A DNA stretch of 39,507 nt, from the NCBI GenBank assembly GCA_020722095.1, contig DYLM01000003.1, positions 28,748 to 68,254 on the forward strand, given 5' to 3'. Below the pieces are notes generated by a model. The model did not search any database and was not told where the DNA came from. It worked only from the letters and a program-made list of their open reading frames with translations. Positions 8,619 to 17,870 of the stretch are shown piece by piece; within the stretch, counting starts at the first letter, position 1, and each line of letters begins with the position of its first letter. A program made the translations under genes and the position numbers. This DNA comes from Chloroherpeton thalassium. Its GTDB lineage: Bacteria; Bacteroidota; Ignavibacteria; Kapaibacteriales; UBA2268.

Positions 8619-8990
8619 TTAAATATTTAAATACTTTTTGATTAATAAATCTAGTTTTACACTATCAATGGGCTTTTGAATTATTTCATCGAACAAATGT
8701 GCATTAGGATGTCCAAGAATTTTGGAAATTTCAAAGGCTGTTTGAACAATAATCGGTAAATTAGGATTTATTTGCTTAATTACTGTTGCAGCTTTAAATC
8801 CATCCATTTCGGGCATCTTGATGTCCATTAATATTAAATCAATATCATATCTCGACTTAACTACTTCAATAGCTTCTAATCCATTTTCTACAAAAATTAA
8901 TTCATAATTAGTATTTCGCAGATACAAATGAAATAAAAGACGTGATTCTCTATCGTCTTCAGCTATAAGTATTACAAATTTACTTTTCAT
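8619..8990 (-). CDS. Single-domain (CheY-like) response regulator
   Basis: AEDDRESRLLF, LILMDIKMPEMDG, ending IIQKPID; no output domain; overlaps the kinase ORF by 11 nt. Confidence 0.9.
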   Translation of the reverse strand: MKSKFVILIAEDDRESRLLFHLYLRNTNYELIFVENGLEAIEVVKSRYDIDLILMDIKMPEMDGFKAATVIKQINPNLPIIVQTAFEISKILGHPNAHLFDEIIQKPIDSVKLDLLIKKYLNI

Positions 8991-10131
8991 ATAATTGTTC
9001 CGAATTAATCTTTTTTAGTGGTAATGATACGTAAAAAGTACTCCCTTTTCCTTCGATAGATTGAAACCATATTCTTCCCGACATTAACTCTACTAATGAT
9101 TTGCAAATAGATAAACCTAACCCTGATCCCTCATAAGAACGGTTTAAATTCATATCGGACTGGTAAAATCTGTCGAAAATGTATGGTTTGGAGGATTCCT
9201 TAATACCAACTCCATTATCGTCAACTTCGAATATTATTGAATTAATAGTAGTTTGGTATTTAACTTTAATTTTACCATTTTTTGTAAATTTACAAGCATT
9301 ATCAATTAAGTTTTCTAAAATTTGATTGATCTTTAAATAGTCAGAGTGAAGATGGTCGTTCCCATCTTCTAATCCTGGTTGGAAGATTATTTCATTGTTG
9401 TTTTCTTTGGCTATCAATTCAAAACTTGAAATAATTTCGCTAATCAATTGATTAATTGAAAATGTCAGGTTACTAACTTCTACTATACCAGCTTCGATTT
9501 TGGATATATCGATAATGTTTGACAGGAGAGATAGTAGCCTATTACCACTTTTTGTAATCATTTGAGAGTATTCAACAATTTCGTCTTTGGTAAGATCAGG
9601 ATAAGATAAAATCGAAGCAAAGCCTAATATGCCGTTAAGTGGTGTTCTAATTTCGTGCGACATATTTTGCAAAAAAGCAGCTTTAAGTACATTTGATTGT
9701 TCTGCACTTTCTAATGCTCGTTTTAGTTCTTGATTTTTTCTTTGCAATTGTTCAGTCAATGTTTCGTATTCAGTAATGTCTCTGCCTGTAAGAAATATAG
9801 ATTGTGCTCCATTGTAAATAATAGGTATGCCTTTTATTTCTAATGTTATTACTCTGCCATCTAATGTAATCAATTTTTCGATATTTTGAGGGACTTCAAT
9901 TTTCTGTTCGTTCAAAATAGATAATCTTGCTTTAATTACATCGTAACTTTCGGGATGTATAAGATCGAAAATTGATTTGCCTAATAAATCGTTGATATCC
10001 TCCCCGCCAAGTAGCCTTAATACTTCTTTATTCGCAAAAACAATTATCTTGTTTGTATGAATGATAATTGGAGCGGGAAGAATATCCGATAGTAATTTGA
10101 ATTGATCTATATTTTTAATTTCGGGAATCAT
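8980..10131 (-). CDS. PAS-domain sensor histidine kinase
   Basis: PAS-like N-terminus; HisKA MSHEIRTPLNGILGF; HATPase DNACKF, VDDNGVGI, GSGLGLSICKSLV. Confidence 0.93.
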   Translation of the reverse strand: MIPEIKNIDQFKLLSDILPAPIIIHTNKIIVFANKEVLRLLGGEDINDLLGKSIFDLIHPESYDVIKARLSILNEQKIEVPQNIEKLITLDGRVITLEIKGIPIIYNGAQSIFLTGRDITEYETLTEQLQRKNQELKRALESAEQSNVLKAAFLQNMSHEIRTPLNGILGFASILSYPDLTKDEIVEYSQMITKSGNRLLSLLSNIIDISKIEAGIVEVSNLTFSINQLISEIISSFELIAKENNNEIIFQPGLEDGNDHLHSDYLKINQILENLIDNACKFTKNGKIKVKYQTTINSIIFEVDDNGVGIKESSKPYIFDRFYQSDMNLNRSYEGSGLGLSICKSLVELMSGRIWFQSIEGKGSTFYVSLPLKKINSEQLYEK

Positions 10132-10140
10132 CTACTTTAA

Positions 10141-11592
10141 CTACCACTCCCAAACAAAATCAGGATTTGACAAATATTCATTAATATATTTTGCTGCAGT
10201 TCTGCCAGCTCCCATTGCTAAAATAACTGTTGCACCACCTGTTACAATATCACCACCAGCAAAAACACCTTTCTTACTTGTTTTCATTGTATCTTTATCA
10301 ACTAAAATATTGCCCCACTTATTTGTTTTAATTTCGGGAGTTGCACGAGTAATAATCGGATTTGAACCATTACCAATAGCTACAACAGCAACATCAATTG
10401 GAATTTCTTCGATTGCCCCAGGAATTGCAACAGGCTTACGTCTACCCGAAGCATCGGGTTCGCCTAATTCCATTTTTTGAACTTTCATAGCAACTAATTT
10501 ACCCTTCTCATCACCAATATATTCAATCGGACTTGTTAGAAACATAAACTCCACGCCTTCTTGCTTTGCGTGATGAATTTCTTCTTTTCGTGCTGGCATT
10601 TCGGATTCGCTTCTACGATAAATAATCAAACCTCGTTTTGCTCCCATTCGTAAAGATGTTCTAACACCGTCCATTGCGGTATTTCCGCCACCAATTACCG
10701 CCACTACTTTATCTTTGATTTCAACTAAAGGAGTATCATTTTGACCAAATTCATAAGCTTTCATCAAATTAACGCGAGTCAAATATTCATTTGCTGAATA
10801 AACACCATTATATTCTTCCCCAGGAATATTCATAAAATAGGGAAGTCCAGCACCAACTCCTAAAAAAGTAGCATCATAATCTTCCATCAATTCATCTAAT
10901 GTAGCTGTCAATCCAACTACAAAGTTCTTTTCAAATTTAACACCTGCGGATTGCAATGCCTCTACTTCTGCTTTCACAATTGATTTGGGTAATCTAAATT
11001 CAGGAATACCATAAACCAATACTCCACCAATTTCGTGAAGTGCTTCGTAAACTGTTACGTCGTGCCCCATTTGAATTAAATCACCAGCGCAGCTTAAACC
11101 AGCGGGTCCGCCGCCAATAATTGCGACTTTTTTGCTTGTTTTAGTTTTAATTTCTGGAACTTGAATACCAATGTTCTCTCTTTCCCAATCAGCTGCAAAT
11201 CTCTCTAAATTACCAATTGCAACAGGTTTGAACTTTTTGGCTAAAACACATACCATTTCGCATTGTTCTTCTTGAGGGCATACTCTACCACATACTGCGG
11301 GCAAGGCATTGTCGGTTTTGAGAATTTTAGCAGCTTCTGCTATATTACCTTCACGGATTTGTTCAATAAAAGTTGGAATTTGCACGTGTACTGGGCAACC
11401 TTGGACACAAGGAGGATTGGCGCACATCAAGCATCTTTGTGCTTCTTCTTGAGCCATTTGAATTGTATAACCTAAATTAACTTCCTTAAAGTTGGCTCTT
11501 CTGATATTTGGATCTTGTTCGGGTATTTGATGTCTCCCAATTTTCATTCTATCTTTATTTGGGAGCTTTTCTACAGCGGGGTAATTACTCAT
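10141..11592 (-). CDS. NADPH-dependent glutamate synthase small subunit-like oxidoreductase (GltD / NfnB-type)
   Basis: Two Cys clusters CLMCANPPCVQGCPVH and CGRVCPQEEQCEMVC, GGGPAGLSCA, GGGNTAMDG; adjacent to an NfnA-like gene. Confidence 0.9.
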   Translation of the reverse strand: MSNYPAVEKLPNKDRMKIGRHQIPEQDPNIRRANFKEVNLGYTIQMAQEEAQRCLMCANPPCVQGCPVHVQIPTFIEQIREGNIAEAAKILKTDNALPAVCGRVCPQEEQCEMVCVLAKKFKPVAIGNLERFAADWERENIGIQVPEIKTKTSKKVAIIGGGPAGLSCAGDLIQMGHDVTVYEALHEIGGVLVYGIPEFRLPKSIVKAEVEALQSAGVKFEKNFVVGLTATLDELMEDYDATFLGVGAGLPYFMNIPGEEYNGVYSANEYLTRVNLMKAYEFGQNDTPLVEIKDKVVAVIGGGNTAMDGVRTSLRMGAKRGLIIYRRSESEMPARKEEIHHAKQEGVEFMFLTSPIEYIGDEKGKLVAMKVQKMELGEPDASGRRKPVAIPGAIEEIPIDVAVVAIGNGSNPIITRATPEIKTNKWGNILVDKDTMKTSKKGVFAGGDIVTGGATVILAMGAGRTAAKYINEYLSNPDFVWEW

Positions 11593-11604
11593 ATTCAGAT
11601 TCTC

Positions 11605-12477
11605 CTAATTAATTTCGTGTTTAACAAGTTCATTATAGGCTCTATCCATGTGGCACTCAAAATCGTGCAATGATTCTTTTTCTTCTGGAATATATGTATT
11701 ATTTCTATTTTTAAGAACTTTGAAATCAACTTTGTGAGCATCAAATTCAGGACCATCAACGCAAACAAACACAGTCTTGCCATCTACAATTGCACGACAT
11801 CCGCCACACATTCCAGTACCATCAACCATAATTGAATTTAAACTGACAACTGTATGAATTCCATAAGGTTTAGTAAGTTTAGAAATTGCTTCCATCATTG
11901 GAATTGGACCAATTGCCAATACAAAATCAATTTTTTTGCCACTATCAATTAATTCTTTTAATTTGTCTGTTACAAAGCCATGATAACCATACGAGCCGTC
12001 GTCTGTCGTTGGATACACTTCATCACTAAATTTGCTGATTTCGTCTTCGAGAATTACAAATTCCTTGCTTCTACCACCGATTATACTAATAACGTGATTC
12101 CCGCTTTCTTTTAATGCTTTTGCAATTGGATAAGCAATTGCTGTTCCAACTCCACCGCCAATGCTAACTGCAGTGCCAAAATTTTCAATGTGTGATGCTT
12201 TACCAAGTGGACCAACTAAATCGTGAATATAGTCGCCTGCTTCCAACATATTAAGTAGTTTGGTTGTCTTTCCCACACCTTGTGCAATAATTTCAATCCA
12301 ACCTTCGTTTGCGTCTGAATCTGCGATTGTTAATGGAATTCTTTCACCTTTATCGTGAACTCGAAGCATTATAAATTGCCCTGCTTTACGCTTTTGGGCA
12401 ATTCTGGGAGCTTCTACCTTGAAAAGTTTAACGTTTGGACCAATAAATTTGGCTTCGATTATTTTATTCATATACAA
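11605..12477 (-). CDS. Ferredoxin-NADP reductase-type FAD/NAD subunit (NfnA / sulfide dehydrogenase beta-like)
   Basis: Flavodoxin-reductase-like fold motifs; C-terminal Cys motif DGTGMCGGCRAIVDGKTVFVCVDGPEFDAHKVDF. Confidence 0.88.
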   Translation of the reverse strand: MYMNKIIEAKFIGPNVKLFKVEAPRIAQKRKAGQFIMLRVHDKGERIPLTIADSDANEGWIEIIAQGVGKTTKLLNMLEAGDYIHDLVGPLGKASHIENFGTAVSIGGGVGTAIAYPIAKALKESGNHVISIIGGRSKEFVILEDEISKFSDEVYPTTDDGSYGYHGFVTDKLKELIDSGKKIDFVLAIGPIPMMEAISKLTKPYGIHTVVSLNSIMVDGTGMCGGCRAIVDGKTVFVCVDGPEFDAHKVDFKVLKNRNNTYIPEEKESLHDFECHMDRAYNELVKHEIN

Positions 12478-12487
12478 GTAGTTTTTT

Positions 12488-12522
12488 AAATTTACAAATT
12501 TACGAAAAATCCTTGTAAATTT
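12488..12522 (-). promoter_or_regulatory. Inverted repeat upstream of the nfnA-like gene (candidate operator)
   Basis: AAATTTACAA (12488-12497) / TTGTAAATTT (12513-12522), perfect 10-bp arms, 15-bp spacer, 11 bp 5' of the start codon. Confidence 0.45.
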
Positions 12523-12557
12523 GATTAATTATATGAATAATAATAATTTAGGCAAGA

Positions 12558-13136
12558 CTAATTAATTAAAAGGTATTTATTTTTTGGGATATATTTAAAT
12601 TTTAGTTTTTCAATTTTGGATGATCCAAGAAAATAATATTTAATAACCACTGTACTATCAGAAAATGTGGTCACTGACTTAACTCTCTTTATTTTTTTTG
12701 AAAATTTAAAATCAAATTCATTGTTAAGTGTTCCATTTTCACTTAAATAAATACTGAAATATGAAAGTGTATCTTCTTCATTCTCTATATTAAAGAAAAC
12801 AATAAAATCTTGAATATTATCAAAATTGAAGTCAAAATGTTTTGAATGGAGAGTTCTTTTTATTTCTGTTCCTGGTTTTTGTTCAATAATGGTGACAGAG
12901 TCAAGTTCTTTCTCAATAGGTTTTGTTTTTATACTATCCGACTTTATTATCTCTTTTTCTTCAATAATATTTTTTTTATCAACCTTATCTTTCGTCTTAA
13001 TCGTATCTGAATTAAGTGAATCATTAGTTACGAATTCATTGTGATGAATATATGGCTCTTGCTTATCTTTACACCCATATAAATGTAAAAATAATATAAG
13101 AGAGAGTATAAAATATATACGTGATTTTATTTTCAC
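12558..13136 (-). CDS. Hypothetical lipoprotein
   Basis: Lipobox-like FLHLYGCKDK after a hydrophobic N-terminus; no recognised domain. Confidence 0.65.
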   Translation of the reverse strand: MKIKSRIYFILSLILFLHLYGCKDKQEPYIHHNEFVTNDSLNSDTIKTKDKVDKKNIIEEKEIIKSDSIKTKPIEKELDSVTIIEQKPGTEIKRTLHSKHFDFNFDNIQDFIVFFNIENEEDTLSYFSIYLSENGTLNNEFDFKFSKKIKRVKSVTTFSDSTVVIKYYFLGSSKIEKLKFKYIPKNKYLLIN

Positions 13137-13158
13137 TTATCTTAAATTAAAAAAAATG

Positions 13159-14073
13159 TTAGTTTATCAATTTCCCAATTCTTGAAAATCGAATTGAGCT
13201 TAATTTATCGATTATTTTGCTTAATGGTAAGTCAGTATTCCAGGACCAATAAACAATTAATGGAGTGCCAACTACATTTTCGTAAGGAATAAATCCCCAA
13301 TAACGACTATCTAAACTATGGTCGCGATTGTCGCCCATTCCAAAGCAATAATTGCGTTCAACTTTGTAAGTTTTAGTTACTTTATTATCAATCCAAATAT
13401 TATTGCCATCGTTTTCTATTTTGTGTCCTTCGCGTGCAATGAATGTTGCCCATTGACGATAATTCTCTTGCGTTAATTCCACTTTATCGCCTTCTTTGGG
13501 AATCCTAATTGGTCCATAATTATTTCTTGTGAAATTTAAACCAACTGGAAATGTTCTGAACATATCCGTTGGATCTTCAAATGCAGTAGTATCAACTACA
13601 GAATGCTCGGGAAATGCCTGTTTCTTACCATTTATCCATACTTTATTACCAATAATTTGTAAAGTATCGCCGGCAGTAGCAATGCAACGCTTCAAATAAT
13701 ATTGAAATTCGCTTGCTTCCACTTCATCGCGGTAGCCCGGAAAAATGAATACAATTACATCGCCCTTCTCGGGATCTTTAGGAGATGGGAACTTATAAAA
13801 GGGTATAGGAATGTTAAAAAATGGTACAACTTGTGGTGTTGTTGGTCCATAAATAAATTTATTAACAAATAAAAAATCCCCGGTCATCACTGTATTTTCC
13901 ATCGAACCAGTTGGCACGACAAAAGATGCAAGCAATAATCCATTAATAATCATAACTACTACTATTGCCCACACAATAGTTTTTACCCAAGAAACAAACT
14001 TTTCTACATTGGTTTCTGGAACTTTTTTGTTATTTTTTTTCTTTTGAAAAAACCTTTTAATATCAAATTTCAT
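13159..14073 (-). CDS. lepB: Signal peptidase I
   Basis: VPTGSMENTVMTGDFLFVNKFIYG, YYLKRCIATAGDTL, GMGDNRDHSLDSRYWGFIP. Confidence 0.94.
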   Translation of the reverse strand: MKFDIKRFFQKKKNNKKVPETNVEKFVSWVKTIVWAIVVVMIINGLLLASFVVPTGSMENTVMTGDFLFVNKFIYGPTTPQVVPFFNIPIPFYKFPSPKDPEKGDVIVFIFPGYRDEVEASEFQYYLKRCIATAGDTLQIIGNKVWINGKKQAFPEHSVVDTTAFEDPTDMFRTFPVGLNFTRNNYGPIRIPKEGDKVELTQENYRQWATFIAREGHKIENDGNNIWIDNKVTKTYKVERNYCFGMGDNRDHSLDSRYWGFIPYENVVGTPLIVYWSWNTDLPLSKIIDKLSSIRFSRIGKLIN

Positions 14074-14123
14074 TTTTTTAGTAATTTATTTGTTAATAAT
14101 AGTTTGTTTTATTCTTTTTTTTG

Positions 14124-14258
14124 ATGAGGCTGTCTCATAAGTCAGATTTGCTGTCATTCCAACGAATGTGGGAATCTATAAATCCGCTCTGGCATTGGAT
14201 TCCTGTTTGCACGGGAATGACAATTTTGAATTTTTTTGGACTTATGAGACAGCTTCAT
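14124..14258. mobile_element. 135-bp nested-palindrome MITE-like element
   Basis: Termini ATGAGGCTGTCTCATAAGTC...GACTTATGAGACAGCTTCAT; inner GTCATTCC...GGAATGAC; no ORF; homologous to 36134-36268. Confidence 0.85.
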
Positions 14259-14259
14259 T

Positions 14260-16065
14260 CTAATCATCATCAATACTTAATACTGCGAGAAATGCTTCTT
14301 GTGGTATTTCTACGCTTCCTATTTGTTTCATACGTTTTTTACCTTCCTTTTGTTTCTCAAGCAATTTTCGTTTTCGTGAAATATCTCCACCATAACATTT
14401 TGCAGTTACATTTTTCCGCATTGCTTTCACAGTTGTCCGAGCGATTACTTTGCTACCAATAGCCGCTTGAATAGCTACTTCAAACATTTGCCTTGGTATT
14501 AAATCTTTTAGTCGTCCAGTTAATTTCTTGCCCCATTCGTAAGATTTTGAGCGGTGAACTATTGTGGATAATGCATCTACAGGTTCGCCATTTATCAAAA
14601 TATCTAATTTAATCAAATCGCCAGGGCGATATTCCAAAAATTCATAGTCCATCGAAGCATAACCGCGTGTGTAAGACTTCAACTTATCATAGAAATCATA
14701 AACTACTTCTGCCAAAGGCAAATCCCAAGTTAAATCTACTCTTTTTGCAGACAAATAATTTGTATTAACCAAGGAACCGCGTCTATCCATACACAGCTTC
14801 ATTATTGTGCCTATATATTCATCAGGCATTATTATTTGTGTTCTTATATATGGTTCAAGTATTTGCTTTATTTTTACTGGTTCGGGTAATTGTGCAGGAC
14901 TATCGATGTATATTTCTTCTTCATTTGTTTTTAAAATTTTGTATCGAACATTTGGAACAGTAGTTACTAAATTTTGATTAAATTCTCTTTCTAATCTTTC
15001 TTGCACAATTTCTAAATGCAATAAGCCAAGAAAACCGCATCTAAAACCAAATCCAAGTGCAGATGAAGTTTCGGGTTCGTAAAATATTGCTGAATCATTT
15101 AGTGATAATTTTCCGAGTGCCTCGCGTAGTGATTCGAAATCAGCAGAACTTGAAGGATAAAATCCACTAAACACCATTGGCTTCACTTCTTTGAAACCTT
15201 CGATTGCAAATTCACAGGGATTTTTGAAATGGGTGATGGTATCGCCAACTTTGGTATCGCTTAATGTTCTGATATTTGGTATGATATAACCCACATTTCC
15301 AGCAGAAAGCTCTTTAGTGCGGAATTTTTTCATTTTTAAAATGCCAATTTCTTCCACATCATAAGGCTGTTCGGTTGCCATAAAGTAAATTTTATCGCCT
15401 TCTTTTACCGTTCCATCCATCACTCTAATATTTACAATAACACCTCGATAATCATCAAAGATAGAATCAAAAATTAAAGCTCTTAAAGGAGCATTTGGAT
15501 CTCCTTTTGGTGGTGGAATTTTATGAACAATTGCTTCGAGAACTTCTGTAATTCCTATTCCTGCTTTTGCAGAAACTTCTAATATTTCATCTTCGGAACA
15601 TCCAATTAAGTCGATAATCTCTTGCTTAACTTTTGGGGCATTTGTTGCTGCACTCGGCAAATCAATTTTATTTAGAACAGGAATGATTTCCAAATTATGC
15701 TCAATAGCTAAATACAAATTGCTTATTGTTTGGGCTTCTATACCTTGAGTGGCATCAACAACCAAAATAGCACCTTCGCAAGCAGCTAAAGAACGAGATA
15801 CTTCATAAGTAAAATCAACATGACCTGGGGTGTCAATCAGATTCAATGTGTATGTATTTCCATCTTTGGCATTATATTGCATCTGAATGGCGTGTAATTT
15901 TATTGTGATACCACGCTCTTGCTCAAGTGGATTATCATCAAGGATTTGATTATAAATCATCTCCCGTTGAGTAATTGTTCCTGTTTGTTCCAGAAATCTA
16001 TCTGCTAAAGTTGATTTTCCGTGATCAATATGTGCTATAATGCCAAAGTTTCTATAATTTTGCAT
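14260..16065 (-). CDS. lepA: Elongation factor 4 (LepA)
   Basis: [57 protein letters not shown]; 601 aa. Confidence 0.97.
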   Translation of the reverse strand: MQNYRNFGIIAHIDHGKSTLADRFLEQTGTITQREMIYNQILDDNPLEQERGITIKLHAIQMQYNAKDGNTYTLNLIDTPGHVDFTYEVSRSLAACEGAILVVDATQGIEAQTISNLYLAIEHNLEIIPVLNKIDLPSAATNAPKVKQEIIDLIGCSEDEILEVSAKAGIGITEVLEAIVHKIPPPKGDPNAPLRALIFDSIFDDYRGVIVNIRVMDGTVKEGDKIYFMATEQPYDVEEIGILKMKKFRTKELSAGNVGYIIPNIRTLSDTKVGDTITHFKNPCEFAIEGFKEVKPMVFSGFYPSSSADFESLREALGKLSLNDSAIFYEPETSSALGFGFRCGFLGLLHLEIVQERLEREFNQNLVTTVPNVRYKILKTNEEEIYIDSPAQLPEPVKIKQILEPYIRTQIIMPDEYIGTIMKLCMDRRGSLVNTNYLSAKRVDLTWDLPLAEVVYDFYDKLKSYTRGYASMDYEFLEYRPGDLIKLDILINGEPVDALSTIVHRSKSYEWGKKLTGRLKDLIPRQMFEVAIQAAIGSKVIARTTVKAMRKNVTAKCYGGDISRKRKLLEKQKEGKKRMKQIGSVEIPQEAFLAVLSIDDD

Positions 16066-16126
16066 AAATTAAATAAAAATAAAAAAAGATAAATTTTTAT
16101 AAGATAAATTTGATAAAAAATATTAA

Positions 16127-17788
16127 TTATTCTTCAATTTCGGCTATTCTTTCTTTAGTCTCTTGAATTCTTTTGTCTTTTTCTGATATTTTAGACTTTA
16201 AAATTTCAATTTGATTTGAAATATCTTCTTTGTTTTCGGAATTTTCATCTTGGATTTTTTCAGAATATTTCTCTAATTCAGCTTTATCCAATTCAATTGC
16301 TTCAGTTAATTTTGCTAATTTATCTTTCAGATTTTTCAAAAGAGTTTCGAATTTGCTCTTTTTTGCTTTTTTCTGATTATCGAAAAAGTCATTTCGTTTT
16401 TCGTCAAGTGATTTGAATGTTTCTTTTAATGCTTCGTATAATTTATTGCGATTATCAGTTTTTAGTTTCCAAACTTTAATTTCGCTTTGAATTGTTAATA
16501 AATTCTCGCGAATTGTTTTGAAGTGTGGATTGTCTTCTAATTTTTCTTTTTCAGCATTAATTTTAGCAATCAATTTACCAAAATTCTCTTCAGATTCCTT
16601 CAAGAATTGTTCTCTTTCGCCTTCTTGGTCGGTATTGATCTTCTCGAAAACAATACGAATTTTGCCATAAAGATCATCTCTTTGTTCTTTGGTCAATGTA
16701 ATTCCTTTAATGGAAGTTTGAGCGGCAATCAATGTTTCGCGAGCTTCTTTGAATGTATCTGCTGTTTGTGCAACATTAATTGCATTTTCAACCAATGGTA
16801 AAAGTTTAGCATAATTTTCATTTGCTTCATTCAAAAAAGTAGTCTTATCTATTTCTTGATTTTTACCTAATAATTCAAATCCATTACGAATCATTTGATA
16901 AAGTTCTTCTTGTTGATTTCTCTTCAATGTTTTAGTGGGAATCAATTTTTGAGCATTTATCAAGTCTTGGCGAGAAGCAGGAAAATCTTTGCTGTCTGGT
17001 AATGTTGCCAAAATTTTATCAAAAGCATTTTTCAATTGCAAATAGTTGTCGCTGCATTCCATTTCGTAATTTTCACGTTCGGAAATTTGTCTTTGGGTGA
17101 TTGTGTTGAAAGCATCAGCGATTAACTTTTTAATTTCCTCTATTGTATTTTTGGAAATTTTTGTGGCAATTTCATTAATTTCTTTTTGGAAAGCCATTAA
17201 TTGAGTTCTTGCTTCTCTTAAATTTTGCCATTTATTTGTTGTTTGGAGCACTCCTTCTACTTTTGCTTTATATTCATCGAAGAATTTTTGGGAGGCTTCA
17301 TTTATTTCATTTCTAATTTTTGCATTTCTTTCTTCTAATACTTTTAATTCAGTATGAATAATATTATTGATTTTTTCATTAAATTCATCTGACAAATTAA
17401 GCGAAGGAATTAATTTTAATAAATTCCTATATTGATTTATTGAAAATCTTAAACTTTCATCTGGTTCGGATTGCTCTTTAACTTTTTTTGCTTCATTTTC
17501 GATTTCAGAAAATTTTTCTTCATCATTGTAATTAGCAAAATTAGCGTAAGGGAAGAAGTATTTCCTTACTGGAGTAATAAATTCATTGCCCTTCTTAATT
17601 GGGGTGAGATCGGCATTTACCCAAACTGCAATTAAGTTGTCGCTTACATCGCCAGCATCTGGATTTATTGCGAAAATTTTGGATTCTTCCACTGGATTGT
17701 CAAATTTTTTACCAGTAAAAGCGCAAAGTCCGCCTTGTCTTTGCAATATTTCATTGATTCGTTCTTGAGAAATTTCAATGTTAGTCAT
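16127..17788 (-). CDS. Helical repeat protein (DUF349-like 77-aa repeats) with degenerate HNH-like N-terminus
   Basis: N-terminus ILQRQGGLCAFTGKKF...INPDAGDVSDNLIAVWVNADLTPIKKGN; repeats aligned at residues 248, 325, 402 and 479; C-terminal coiled coil. Confidence 0.75.
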   Translation of the reverse strand: MTNIEISQERINEILQRQGGLCAFTGKKFDNPVEESKIFAINPDAGDVSDNLIAVWVNADLTPIKKGNEFITPVRKYFFPYANFANYNDEEKFSEIENEAKKVKEQSEPDESLRFSINQYRNLLKLIPSLNLSDEFNEKINNIIHTELKVLEERNAKIRNEINEASQKFFDEYKAKVEGVLQTTNKWQNLREARTQLMAFQKEINEIATKISKNTIEEIKKLIADAFNTITQRQISERENYEMECSDNYLQLKNAFDKILATLPDSKDFPASRQDLINAQKLIPTKTLKRNQQEELYQMIRNGFELLGKNQEIDKTTFLNEANENYAKLLPLVENAINVAQTADTFKEARETLIAAQTSIKGITLTKEQRDDLYGKIRIVFEKINTDQEGEREQFLKESEENFGKLIAKINAEKEKLEDNPHFKTIRENLLTIQSEIKVWKLKTDNRNKLYEALKETFKSLDEKRNDFFDNQKKAKKSKFETLLKNLKDKLAKLTEAIELDKAELEKYSEKIQDENSENKEDISNQIEILKSKISEKDKRIQETKERIAEIEE

Positions 17789-17870
17789 ACGTCACCTTTG
17801 TGTTTATTTTTTATTTTTATTTTTTTTTAAATTAAATTTCAATTCTATATTAATAATATTGATAGTTTAT

